DNA from: Cervus elaphus
Taxonomy: Eukaryota > Chordata > Mammalia > Artiodactyla > Cervidae
NCBI RefSeq assembly: GCF_910594005.1
Contig: NC_057819.1
Span: 122,423,669-122,487,668, forward strand
Direction: 5' to 3'
DNA: 64,000 bases
The position numbers and the translations under genes are program-made. The notes beneath the pieces were generated by a model. It ran no database searches. It was not told the origin of the DNA and was given only the letters and a program-made list of their open reading frames with translations. The stretch's first letter is position 1. Each line of letters begins with the position of its first letter. This document shows, one piece after another, positions 45,572 to 56,209 of this stretch.

Positions 45572-46840
45572 TGTTTCTCAGTCACCTTGCCTCATGCTCC
45601 CCACACCTCTGACCCCCCTGCTTCTTTATTCCTGAGCTCATAAATACCCCAAGCCGCTTGCCTCTGGGAAGGTGGATTTGAAATCCATTGCTTGACTGTC
45701 TTGCAAATAAAGACTGCAAACCTCTTTGTCCAAGGGAGTTTTGTTGTATGGGGGCAAAACGAACCTAGTTGCCAGCCAGGAGGTTAAGTCCAGAGGGACT
45801 TTTTGCCTGTGGCTTGTCGGCCCTTTGCCGGTCCTAAAAGACTGTGGACAAGTCTGAGCAGCTGCTTGGTCTGGTTTTTCCAAGGACTGGCCCCTGAATC
45901 TCCCCAGGAAGGTGCTGCTGAGATTTGGTGCTTAGTTTTGTTTTGTAGCAAAGAGACAGGTTTTAGGTTTTGAGTATTTGGGTTTGGAAGATGTCTTTTG
46001 GTTGAGTAACCTCCTTCAAAGAAACGCACTAGTGCCTAGATTGTTTGGCAGTCCTGTGCAGATCATGGGTGGGAGGCCCATCTGGCAGGATTTTGACAAT
46101 CCTGACAAGATTATACAGGCTGATTAAACCATTAGCCATTGGTAACATTGGTAGCCATTAAACCATTCAGTCTCCAGCTCCTCTCCGCTCCCTAAAAGTT
46201 GGAAGGTGGAGTTGCAAGTTCCAACCCTCTAATCCTGTGGTTAGTTCCGCTGGCAACCAGCCCTCATTCATTGGTTATCCAAGGGCTTTCCAAACTCTCT
46301 TCATTAACTGACTCAGGTGTGGTTGAAAGAGGTTTGTTATGAATAATGGGAGACATCGTTTCACCCCGAGTTTTTTTACGAACTAGGAACAAAAACTCAG
46401 TATAACTAAAGATACCTGTTTAGCTCCTGTCATTTAGGAAATAAGGGTTTTAGGAGCCTGATGCCAGGAACCATGGATGAAGACCAGTGTTTACATCTGT
46501 TACTCTATCACAGCATCACAGGGCCCTGCGATCTCTTCCTGCTCTCCCAGCCTCTCGTGCCTGTGCCCTCTCCCTGTGGGGCGGGGTGGGGACTCCCCTC
46601 TGTGCCTCCTCTCTGGTGTGGTCACCCTGAGACTGGCTGGGCTGGAAGTGCCTATGTCTCTTCCCCTTCGTGAGCCTGGCCCACACCCCCAGTGGACACC
46701 AGGCAAGAGTTGGGGAAGGATGTTTGTGTCTGAAGTGAGCTCTTCTCAGACCCCTGAGGATTAGGGGTACCGTGACCAGTCTTAAGAAACGATAGTATTT
46801 GTCACACAGTTGCTGATAAGAGCATCTCCTGTGTAAGGTT

Positions 46841-47008
46841 CAGGGGGTCAGCACAGCAGACCTGTGGGCCAAACTCAGCCTACCCATTTTCTGTCTTCTT
46901 TAGCTGCTTTCATGCAGAGTTAAGGCATTTCCATAGAGACCCTGTGACCCACAAAGTCCCAAATATTTACTGACTGGCCCGAAAAGGAACAAAACTTGCC
47001 AGACCCTG
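46841..47008 (+). mobile_element. Fossil of a short hAT-like DNA transposon
   Basis: The ends cagggggtcagc and gccagaccctg are imperfect inverted repeats. Inside are 'gacctgtgggccaaactcag' and 'caaatatttactgactggcc', words of the same family as the relic at 2614-2832. It has no coding capacity. Confidence 0.6.
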
Positions 47009-47486
47009 CCCTGCACAATTCGTTGCCCTTACAAAAGAGCTACATAAGGAATTTGTCTAGATCTAACAAATGCCAGTGGCTTCACCTGGGAGATCGCCTT
47101 ACTTTTTCCATATGAAAGATGCAAATCCAGTGATGGATCCTGTCTTCCTTTGTGCTTTGCCTTTTAACAAGCTGCCCTTCATACTTAACAATTACCTGGC
47201 CTTTCTCGCCCAATCCTAATGTGCTTCACGTTGTGTTTTCTTATTTTATTTTTCTGTGTTCTGACTACTGTTGTGCTCAGCTCAGAGAAACAAATATCTA
47301 GAAAGCTTGTTTCATTTTCCCACTGTCCGCTGGGGTAGCCCAGCACACAGCACACATCTTCCAGAAAACACACCCTTGCTGTTTCTTTAGTCCTGAGGGA
47401 GTATTTTGGGAGTCTAAATACAAACCCGGACCATTCTGACAATTTCTCCTTTACTTTTTTTTTCCCCATATTGCTACCAGGATGTT

Positions 47487-49196
47487 TTTCTTTTCTTCAA
47501 GAAAATTAGAGATACCAAGGGAACATTTCATGCCAAAATGGGCTCAATAAAGGACAGAAATGGTAGGGACCTAACAGAAGCAGAAGATATTAAGAAGAGG
47601 TGGCAAGAATACACAGAAGAACTATACAAAAAAGATCTTCACAACCCAGATAATCACAATGGTGTGATCACTGACCTAGAGCCAGACATCCTGGAATGTG
47701 AAGTCAGGTGGGCCTTAGAAAGCATCACGACAAACAAAGCTAGTGGGTGTGATGGAATTCCAGTTGAGCTATTTCAAATCCTGAAAGATGATGCTGTGAA
47801 AGTGCTATACTCAATATGCCAGCAAATTTGGAATACTCAGCAATAGTCACAGGACTGGAGAAGGTCAGTTTTCATTCCAATCCTGAAGAAAGGCAATGCC
47901 AAAGAATGCTCAAACTACCGCACAATTGCGCTCATCTCACACGCTAGTAAGGTAATGCTCAAAATTCTCCAAGCCAGCCTTCGGCAATACGTGAACCGAG
48001 AACTTCCAGATGTTCAAGCTGGTTTTAGAAAAGGCAGAGGAACCAGAGATCAAATTGCCAACATCTGCTGGATCATTGAAAAAGCAAGAGAGTTCCAGAA
48101 AAACATCTATTTCTGCTTTATTGACTATGCCAAAGCCTTGGACTGTGTGGATCACAATAAACTGTGGAAAATTCTGAAGGAGATGGGAATACCAGACCAC
48201 CTGACCTGCCTCTTGAGAAACCTGTATGCAGGACAGGAAGCAACAGTTAGAACTGGACATGGAACAACAGACTGGTTCCAAATAGGAAAAGGAGTACGTC
48301 AAGGCTGTATATTGTCACCCTGCTTATTTAACTTATATGCAAAGTACATCATGAGAAACGCTGGGCTGGAAGAAGCACAAGCTGGAATCAAGATTTCCAG
48401 GAGAAATATCAATAACCTCAGATATGCAGATGACACCACCCTTATGGCAGAAAGTGTAGGTGAACTAAAGAGCCTCTTGATGAAAGTGAAAGAGGAGAGT
48501 GAAAAAGTTGGCTTAAAGCTTAACATTCAGAAAACTAAGATCATGGCATCTGGTCCCATCACCTCATGGGAAATAGATGGGGAGACAGTGGAAACAGTGT
48601 CAGACTATTTTTCTGGGCTCCAAAATCACTGCAGATGGTGACCGCAGCCATGGGATTAAAAGACGCTTACTCCTTGAAAGGAAAGTTATGACCAACCTAG
48701 ATAGGATATTAAAAAGCAGAGACATTACTTTGTCAACAAAGGTCCGTCTGGTCAAGGCTATGGTTTTTCCAGTAGTCATGTATGGATGTGAGAGTTGCAC
48801 TGTGAAGAAAGCTGAGCACTGTAAAATTGATGCTTTTGAACTATGGTGTTGGAGAAGACTCTTGAGAGTCCCTTGGACTGCACGGAGATCCATCCAGTGC
48901 ATCCTAAAGAAGATCAGTCCTGGGTGTTCATTGGAAGGACTGATGCTGAAGCTGAAACTCCAATACTTTGGCCACCTCATGCGAAGAGTTGACTCATTGG
49001 AAAAGACCCTGATGCTGGGAGGGATTGGGGGCAGGAGGAGAAGGGGACGACAGAGGATGAGATGGCTGGATGGCATCACTGACTCGATGGGCATGAGTTT
49101 GAGTAAACCCTGGGAGTTGGTGATGGACCGGGAGGCCTGGCGTGCTGCGATTCATGGGGTCGCAAAGAGTTGGACACGACTGAGCGACTGAACTGA
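47487..49196 (+). mobile_element. BovB (RTE-clade) LINE, 5'-truncated, with reverse-transcriptase remnants
   Basis: This 1.7-kb element encodes the C-terminal half of a BovB ORF2 in three pieces: 47538-47846, closed by TAG, then 47955-48641 and 48577-49191 in another frame. The pieces contain reverse-transcriptase features, including QAGFRKGRGTRDQIAN, GVRQGCILSPCLFNLY and the catalytic YADD at 48423-48434. The 3' end has the standard 'gagcgactgaactgaa' tail. An 11-bp target-site duplication, accaggatgtt, flanks it (47476-47486 and 49197-49207). BovB supplies the machinery that mobilises Bov-A and Bov-tA SINEs. This copy is dead through 5' truncation, a stop and a frameshift. Confidence 0.93.
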
Positions 49197-49207
49197 ACCA
49201 GGATGTT

Positions 49208-50900
49208 ATAGTAATAATTTTGATTACAATAGATAATTTTTTGGTGGGGTGTATATGGACTTGTCTTTAGGTTTTTTGTTGTCTTCCTCTAGAGTTTTAT
49301 GTGTTGTACTATTAGTGATCACCTTTCACAGGGCAAAGGGTTCACCACTCATAAACTAAGCAAGACTTGGGCTGTCTGAGGACACAGGGCTATCTGCTTC
49401 CACAGTGCTGGTGGCAGCAACTCTGCAGGAGTCTGAGTTGAGGTCCCTCAAAGCATTCCATCACAATAAACCTGATGCCATCAAAGCCTTGTACAACATG
49501 AAAATTTTGTCCATTTCTTACCTCCACTGAATTTTGGAAAGTAAGGGTTCATGGTAGAACTGTTGTTGGTTTTTGTTAGTAATTTCAGGAGTGAAATGAA
49601 CTTCACGTCTCTAAAAAAAAGTAGTGTTCTTTCTGGTTCAGGGAGTGTTTACTGGCAATGTAATGCTTAAAAACAAAAAAAATGACCCTCGGATTCTCTT
49701 GTTCTTGTTTCTGAGTTTGCCTGTGGATATTTGCTTTACTTTGACCAAGGGAGACCAGTATTAATGCTGCTGGTACCTCTCAGGGGAGGGGTACATGGAA
49801 CCTTCACAACCCGCAGGGTGTCTTCACAGGCCCCTGAAATCCTGTTCCTGTTAGCAATATCCCTCTGTCCAGGAGGAATTCTGTGAATGTGTATTGACCC
49901 TGTGGGTTGAGATAGCCTGGGACCGTATGTCTTTTCATCTTAAAAAAAGACCCACTTAAAATGAAGCAGACATTTTAGATGCTTTGGGGACAATGATACA
50001 CAGAAGTTACTGCCAGATGCCTGTCTCACACCCCCCTGACCTTCCTGGAAAAGCCCTCTCAGAGCCAGGCATCACTCACATTCCACCCTCTGTCCAAGAA
50101 GATGCTCATGGCACCTGGGCCAGCCTACATCCCTTTGGGCCTGCTGTGTAGCTGGTGGGGCCTGACCCACGGCCTCAGACTCACTGCATAAGTCAACCAG
50201 GGAGATAACACTCCCACTCCATCCCCACTCCACGCCCCCACAAGTGGTTTTGCACGTGAAAATCTACCCCATCTCCGCCGGTGCTGGGACCAGGACAGTC
50301 ATGGAGGTGCCCGGGTGGGGAGCAGCTCTCGGCGGCCCTGCCCCATGTGTGGGCATCCTCAGTGGACATGGGAAACAAGAGATCTGCAGACACTTGTTGG
50401 AAATTTGACAAAGTGGTTATATGCTTTTGAACCTAACAATTAAAAAAATTGGAGTGATGTATTATGTATTTTTTCCCATTTTTTTCTAGCACTTTATTGT
50501 GTTTTTAAAAACATGTCTGTGCACAATGGACTGGACCCAAGGGCAGAGGAGCATGCTTCTGGGTGGTGGATCTCCAGAGCTTCATTCCAGCTCCAGGAGT
50601 AGAGCATAGGGGTGGGAAGGGGCACTGGCTCTCCGGAGCCATGTGGGGCCAGCCGGAGCAGCCTCGGGTTTTTATTTGCAAAAGAGAGCACTTCATGAAA
50701 CTATTTTAAAACACCTAGCCCTTGTAAGTGAGCAGGCAGCAGTCCCTGTCTTTCCTTCTCTTCCCTCTGTGATCCTGCACTTCCTGTGTGTTCCGTCTAC
50801 TGCCGGGTGAGGAGAGGGTAGAAAGAGCCTTTGGAGTCTGGGCCTGTGTGTCTTTGCCCTGTTGGGCCCTAGGGGAGCTGTCTTTGGCTCGCCAGAATCC
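49208..50900. other. Intron stretch without recognised features
   Basis: Mixed-composition sequence between the BovB element and the duplicated segment upstream of the CCDC57 coding exon. I recognise no gene or clear mobile element. Confidence 0.55.
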
Positions 50901-50913
50901 AGGGTGTGACCAG

Positions 50914-50990
50914 ACAGCTGGTAACTAGTCAGAGCATCCTCCTGCTTTGGTGGCAGCAGGCACTTAGGTGGGGACCTGCGTTGGGCGTTG
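50914..50990 (+). repeat. 77-bp direct duplication, copy 1 (upstream of CCDC57 exon)
   Basis: It aligns gap-free with 51774-51850 at 70 of 77 positions, starting acagctggtaactagtcaga. It lies in the intron 54 bp before the splice acceptor of the first CCDC57 coding exon. Confidence 0.9.
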
Positions 50991-51044
50991 TGGAGCACAG
51001 GTTTCCTAGCAGTGAACTCAATGCCTGCCTTCTCTTTGCTGCAG

Positions 51045-51459
51045 TTGCTGACATGATGCCCCCACCCTTGGAGCAGGACCTGAATGCCCTGCTGGCTCGC
51101 AAGGAGGAGGAGTGGCGAGCGCTGCAGGCCCAGCGCACCCAGATGCAGGAGGCGGCTCTGCAGGACACACAGAGCCGACTGGAGGAGGCTCAGGGGAAGC
51201 TGCGGCGCCTGCGGGAGGACTTTATCTACAACCTGCAGGTGCTGGAAGAGCGGGACCGGGAGCTGGAGCGCTACGACGCCGCGTTCGCCCAGGCCCGAGG
51301 GCTGGAGGAGGCCAGGCAGGCCGAGGTGAGCGAGCTCAAGATCGAAGTGGCCAAGCTGAAGCAGGCGCTGGCCAGCGAGACCCGACGGCTGGAGGACCTG
51401 CAGCGGCAGTACCAGCAGAGGCTGCAGGAACACCGCCTGGAGCTGGAGCGGGTCCACAG
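51045..51459 (+). CDS. CCDC57: CCDC57 first coding exon (N-terminal coiled coil)
   Basis: The acceptor tttgctgcag precedes 51045 and the donor is GTGAGG at 51460. The protein starts at ATG 51053 (or the adjacent ATG at 51056) and reads MMPPPLEQDLNALLARKEEE, then DFIYNLQVLEERDRELERYD and on to HRLELERVH. This is highly similar to the start of human CCDC57 from LLxRKEEEWRALQ onward. It is almost wholly heptad-rich, Glu/Gln/Leu/Arg-rich coiled coil. CCDC57 is a microtubule- and centriolar-satellite-associated protein acting in centriole duplication and mitosis. The 407 coding bases end two bases into a serine codon. The frame is open upstream, so an N-terminal extension is possible. Confidence 0.93.
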
Positions 51460-51639
51460 GTGAGGGCCAGCGGACCCCACGCCCCTGCCCTCCACTGGCC
51501 TCCTTCCCCATAGGGCTGCCGGGCTCCCACCTGCTCAGTGTTTGTCACAGGAAGGCAGGCACGGCCATACCTGGATGTTTTTTTCTGGGTCCCACCCAGT
51601 GCAGCTGAAATTAGTGGAGGCTGGTTTAACTATTTGAAA

Positions 51640-51917
51640 TTTTTTCCATGAGTTGCAAATCTGAATTATTGTAATAAAACATATTTGAGTTTATAATTAT
51701 AGTAAATCCTCTACATATGAATGATATTCTATTCTGAGGGCCTGTTTGTAAGTCCAACAAAGTTAGTCCAGGTACAGCTGGTAACTAGTCAGAGCATGCT
51801 CCTGCCTTGGTGGCAGCAGGCACTTAGGTGGGCATCTGAGGTGGGCGTAGTAGTAGTACTACTGTGTTGTAATTGCTTTATAGTACTTTTCACACAAATA
51901 ATATATAAAAAAATTTA
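51640..51917 (-). repeat. Unassigned interspersed repeat, left half
   Basis: 'aatcctctacatatgaatga' and 'tacttttcacacaaataata' are words I associate with a ruminant interspersed repeat. The element appears to resume at 54836 after the nested L1. The family and its orientation are not certain. It carries copy 2 of the 77-bp duplication inside it. Confidence 0.45.
51774..51850 (+). repeat. 77-bp direct duplication, copy 2 (downstream of CCDC57 exon)
   Basis: The partner of 50914-50990, exactly 860 bp away, about 91% identical, in the same orientation. It sits inside an interspersed-repeat context. Confidence 0.9.
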
Positions 51918-51977
51918 AAAAATTTTTATTGTAGTATAGTTGTTTTACAGTGTTGTTAGTTTCTACTGTACCACAAA

Positions 51978-52012
51978 GTGAATGTGTGTGTGTGTGTGTA
52001 TGTATATATTTT
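51978..52012 (+). repeat. GT/AT microsatellite
   Basis: A (TG)n run passing into TATA-rich bases within the L1 antisense segment. Confidence 0.85.
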
Positions 52013-52439
52013 TTTTAATTTCCTTCTCATTTAGGTTACTACAGAGCTCTGAGTAGGGTTCCCTGTGCTATACAGTAGGCTCTCATTAGATATCTTATAC
52101 GTAGTATCAGTAGTGTATGTACAGTCAATCCCAATCTCCCAATTCACCCTGCTCCCTCCGCTTCCCCCCTTGGTATTCATATGTTTGTTCTCTACGTCTG
52201 TGTCTCTATTTCATCTTTGCAAATAAAATCATTTTTACCATTTTTCTAGATTCCACATGTAATGTTAATGTATGTTACTTGCTTTTCTGTTTCTGACTTA
52301 TTTCACTCTCTGTTACAGTCTCTAGGTCCATCCATGTCTCTACAAATGACCCAGTGTCGTTCATTTTTATGACTGAGTAATATTACACTGTATATACATA
52401 CCACTTCTTTATCTGTTTCTCTGACATTTTTTTGCTTGG

Positions 52440-52588
52440 TTGGTTTTTTGTCATTTTTAAAAATTTTTTACTTTTTAGCTGCACCATCCAGCATTGTGGA
52501 ATTTTAGTTCCCCAATCAGGGATTGAACCCGCACCGCCTGCATTGGAAGCGTAGAGTCTTCATCACTGGACCACCAGCGAATTCCCTG
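52440..52588 (-). mobile_element. CHR-type SINE head, antisense, inside L1
   Basis: 'agttccccaatcagggattg' to 'cactggaccaccagcgaatt' is a reversed CHR head that interrupts continuous L1 sequence. Confidence 0.8.
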
Positions 52589-53293
52589 CCTCTTCCGCTG
52601 TTGATGTACATTTAGGTTGCTTCTGTGTCCTGACTATCGTAAATAGTATTGCAATGAACATTGGGGTGCGTGTGTCTTTTTGAATTATGTTTTTCTCTGG
52701 GTATATGCCCAGTAGTGAAATTGCTGGGTCATATAGTAGTTCTATTTTTAGTTTCTTAAGGAATCTCCATACTGTTCTCCATAGTGGCTATATTAATTTA
52801 CATTTCCACCAACAGTGCAGGAGGGTTCCCTTTTCTTTATACCCTCTCCAGTATTTATTGTCATGGATTTTTGATGATGGCCTTCTGACCAGTGTGAAGT
52901 GATACTTCATCATAGTTTTGACTTGCATTTTTCTAATAATTAGTGATTTTTTAACATCTTTTCTTCATGTGTTTATTGGTCACTTGTGTGTCTTCTTTGG
53001 AGAAATGTCTATTTAAGTCCTCTGCTATTTATTTTTTATTTTTGAGCTGCATGAACTATTTGTATATGTTGGAGATTAATATTTTGTCAGTTGCTTTGTT
53101 TGACAATACTGTCTCCCATTCTGAGGGTTGTCTTTTCATCTTGTTTATGGTTTCTCTTGCCACTATTATTCAAAATAATTTTGAAAGTCCTAGCCATGGC
53201 AATCAGAGAAGAAAAAGAAATAAAAGGAATCCAAATTGGAAAAGAAGAAATAAAACGGTCATTGTCTGAAGATGACATGATATTCTACACAGT

Positions 53294-53512
53294 AGTAGGA
53301 GTAGTAGTAGTTTAATTGCTAAATCGGGTCCAACTCTTGTGACCCCATGGACTGTAGCCTGCCAGGCTCCTCTGTCCATGGGATTCTCCAGGCAAGAATA
53401 CTGGAGTGGATTGCCATTTCCTTCTCCAGGGGATCTTCCCGACCCAGGAATTGAACCAGGTCTCCTGCATTGCAGGCAGATTCTTAACCAACTGAGCTAC
53501 GAGGGAAGCGCA
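53294..53512 (-). mobile_element. Bov-tA SINE, antisense, inside L1
   Basis: 'gtccaactcttgtgacccca' to 'gagctacgagggaagcgc' is a complete reversed Bov-tA. The flanks 'attctacacag' and 'actctacatag' are a probable target-site duplication. Confidence 0.9.
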
Positions 53513-54180
53513 GTACTCTACATAGAAAATCCTAAAGATGCCACCAGGAAACTATTAATAGCTAATCAATGAATTTAATAAAGTTGCAAAATACAAAATT
53601 AATACTCTGTAATCTTTTGCATTCCTATACACTAACAACAAAAGATCACAAAGAGAAATCAAGGAAATAATCCCATTTACTGTTGCAATAAAAAGAAGAA
53701 AATATCGTGGAATAGACCTACCTAAGGAGGCAAAAGACCTATATGTACTAAACTATAAGATACTGATTAAAGAATTCAAAGATGACACAAACAGATGGAG
53801 AGATATACCATGTTCTTGAATTGGAAGAGTCAATATTATGAAAATGACTATACCACGCAAAGCTATCTACAGATTCAATGCAATCCCTGTAAAATTACCA
53901 ATGGCATTTTTCACAGAACTAGAATAGCAACAACAACAACAAAAATGACAATTTGTATAGAAGCATAAAAGGCCTGGATAGCCAAAGCAGTCTTGAGAAA
54001 GAGAAATAGAGCTGAAAGAATCAAGCTGTCTGACTTTAGACTGTACTACAAAGTTACAATAATCAAGAATCTATGGTACTAGCACAAAAACAGAAATATA
54101 GAACTGTGGAGTAGGATCAAAAGGCCAGAAATAAACCCATGCACCTATGGTCACCTAATCTATGACAAAGGAGTCAAGAT

Positions 54181-54284
54181 TTTTGATGGTGGCCATTCTG
54201 ACCAGTGTGAGGTGATACTTCATTATAGTTTTCATAGGCATTTTTCTGATAGTGATTTTGAGCATCTTTTCATATGTTGGTCCA
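54181..54284 (-). mobile_element. 104-bp antisense L1 patch within sense L1
   Basis: 'tgaccagtgtgaggtgatac' and its surroundings repeat the antisense L1 at about 52865-52975 but sit inside sense L1 sequence, which continues on either side. Confidence 0.8.
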
Positions 54285-54494
54285 TATACAATGGAGAAAA
54301 GATAGCCTCTTCAATAAGTGGTGCTGGGAAAACTGGACAACTACATGTAAAAGAATGAAATTAAAACACTCTCTAATACCATACACAAAAATAAACTGCA
54401 AATGGATTAAAGACCTAAATATAAGGCCAGACACTGTAAAACTCTTACAGGAAACATAGGCAGAACACTCTGACATAAATAGCCACAATCTCTT

Positions 54495-54829
54495 TTTAAA
54501 AAATATTTATGTATTTAATTTTGTCTGAGCTGGCTCTTCTTTTCTGCGAGGGCCTTTCTCTAGTTGTGGTGAGCGGGGGCTATTCTCTAGTTGCGGTGCT
54601 CAGGCTTCTCATTCTGGTAGCTTCTCTTGTTGAAGAGCGTGAGATCTTAGACCTGAGGGCTTCAATATAGTTGCAGCTCTCAGGCCTAGAGCACAGGCTC
54701 AATAGTTGTGATGCACAGGCACACATGCTTTGAGGCATGTGGGATCGTAGTTCCCTTACCAGGGATTGAACCCACGTCTCCTGCATGGCAAGACAGATTC
54801 TTAACCACTGGATCATCAGGGAAGTCCCA
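54495..54829 (-). mobile_element. CHR-type SINE, near full length, antisense
   Basis: 'ttctctagttgtggtgagcg' modules to 'ttaaccactggatcatcagg' give a near-complete reversed CHR element at the right border of the L1. Confidence 0.88.
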
Positions 54830-54835
54830 GAAAAC

Positions 54836-55090
54836 ATTTTTAATCTTACAGTACAGTACCAGCCACATCATCACCACTGCTTTTACGCTTGCTTCTGGAC
54901 ATCCTGGAGTTGAAATAAAGATACTGTCCTCTATGCAGTACTGTAAAGTGCCCCAAAGCACAACCACACGTAGAGGACGCACGCACATGACCGTGTACGC
55001 CAGACACGTGAACTAGCTTGTGTGACTGGACTTGCAAACACATGTTTTCATCTTGGAAAGTTCGCCTCTAGAAGGTTCGTATGTAGGGGA
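54836..55090 (-). repeat. Unassigned interspersed repeat, right half
   Basis: 'tttttaatcttacagtacag' through 'gttcgtatgtaggggactta' appears to continue the element at 51640-51917. Together they would form one repeat split by the L1. Orientation and family are not certain. Confidence 0.45.
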
Positions 55091-55259
55091 CTTATTGTTT
55101 TAATGATGTGAAATGTATGTTAAATCTGATACTAAGAGCTGACTTGAGGCAGGTCAACTGAGACCCTGAAGCTGTTGTCAGGCCTGTGGGCTCCACGATG
55201 AGGACAGGCCTCAGCTGCATGCTCTGCTGCAGCCTTGATGTGCTTTATATGGTTTTGTG

Positions 55260-55794
55260 AAGTGTCTCCCCAGGACTCCTGCTCATTCTTTTTCACCAAA
55301 TTTGGGACATTTTCAACCGTTATTTCTTCAAGTACATTGTTGGCTCCACCCTCTTTTTCCTTCCACTCTGGGACTGCAGTGAGGACAATGTGAATGCTAC
55401 ATCTTTTGTTATCATCCCACGGGTCTCTGAGGCTCCACTTATTTTTTTCAGCATATTTCTTTCTGTTGTCATGTCAGGTAACTTTTGTCATTCTCTGGTT
55501 CTTTTCTGTAACGTGTTTATTCTGCCTTTGAGCCCAATTAGAGTGTCCTTCGTTTTGGTTATGGTACTTCTTAGTTCTCAAGTTTCCATTTGATTCTTTG
55601 TTATATTTTCTTTTTCTTTTCTGAGAGTTTCTATTTTCCATTTGTCCCAAGGCTCTGTGAAATTGCTTGTCAGAGCATTTTTATGATGGCTGCTTTAAAA
55701 TCCTTGTTAGATCATATCAACATCTGTGTCATCTTGGTGTTAGCATCTATGGATTGTGAGTTCTCATTCAAGTGGAGAGTTCCTGGTTGTTGGT
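55260..55794 (-). mobile_element. Ancient L1-like sequence, antisense
   Basis: 'tgatggctgctttaaaatcc', 'aacatctgtgtcatcttggt' and related words match old L1 3' sequence in reverse. It appears to resume after the CHR SINE, from 55959 for an uncertain distance. Confidence 0.5.
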
Positions 55795-55808
55795 ATGACC
55801 AGTGACTT

Positions 55809-55944
55809 TTGTGTTTCTTTTTTCTTTTTTGGCCACACTGCTCGGCATGTGGGATCTTCATTCCCCAAACAAGGAATAAAAACCTGTGCCCCCTACAATG
55901 GAAGCAGAGAGTCCTAATCGCTGGACTGCCAGGGAAGTCCTGGC
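55809..55944 (-). mobile_element. CHR-type SINE head, antisense
   Basis: 'tttttggccacactgctcgg' to 'ctggactgccagggaagtcc' is a reversed CHR head with exact 14-bp flanking repeats atgaccagtgactt (55795-55808 and 55945-55958). Confidence 0.9.
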
Positions 55945-56209
55945 ATGACCAGTGACTTATGACTGTATCCTGGGCACTTGTGGGATTGTCCCGAGAGCCT
56001 GGATCCCACGTCATGTTCTCCTCTGCAGATAGTCACCTGTCTGGGTATAGCATGCGGGTCCCCTGGGTCCTGCCAAAGCCACTCCTGCAAAGAAGAAGCA
56101 TTACCTGTCCCCTCACGTTTGCAAAGGAGACCCTGCAAATGTGTAGTTTGGAGACTATTCAGTGTGACTTTTCTTAACACTGAGCTTTTTTTTTTTTTTT
56201 CTAACATAG

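Larger units (their letters stand above)
37501..51044 (+). other. CCDC57: CCDC57 first intron (inferred), repeat-rich
   Basis: About 13.5 kb between the presumed promoter and the first coding exon. It holds L1 relics, Bov-tA and CHR SINEs, a BovB LINE, MIR/L2 and DNA-transposon fossils, each listed separately. No other coding exon is recognised; further non-coding exons could be hidden. Confidence 0.6.
51918..53158 (-). mobile_element. Ruminant L1 3' part, antisense (with CHR SINE inside)
   Basis: T-rich start (the A-tail), then 'ttccctgtgctatacagtag', 'ccatccatgtctctacaaat' and 'ggtatatgcccagtagtgaa'. These are reverse complements of the L1 3'UTR and end of ORF2. It is interrupted by a CHR SINE at about 52440-52588. 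At about 53158 the orientation flips. Confidence 0.85.
53159..54492 (+). mobile_element. Ruminant L1 ORF2 part, sense (inverted arm)
   Basis: 'gtcctagccatggcaatcag' through 'agatcacaaagagaaatcaa' and 'gtggtgctgggaaaactgga' is L1 ORF2 in sense orientation. It directly abuts the antisense 3' part. This is the expected layout of one L1 insertion inverted by twin priming. It is interrupted by a Bov-tA (53294-53512) and by a 104-bp antisense patch (54181-54284). The reading frame is degraded by many stops. Confidence 0.85.
51460..56209 (+). other. CCDC57: CCDC57 intron filled with nested repeats
   Basis: A 4.75-kb intron, mostly transposon-derived: an unassigned repeat split by an inverted L1, Bov-tA and CHR SINEs, and older L1-like sequence before the next exon. 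It ends in a 14-T tract immediately before the acceptor. Confidence 0.7.

Noticed and set aside
47538..49191. Reverse-transcriptase frames as a host gene or a retron-like system
   Set aside because: The sequence is a truncated BovB LINE with target duplication, stop and frameshifts; no host gene or non-coding RNA partner is present.
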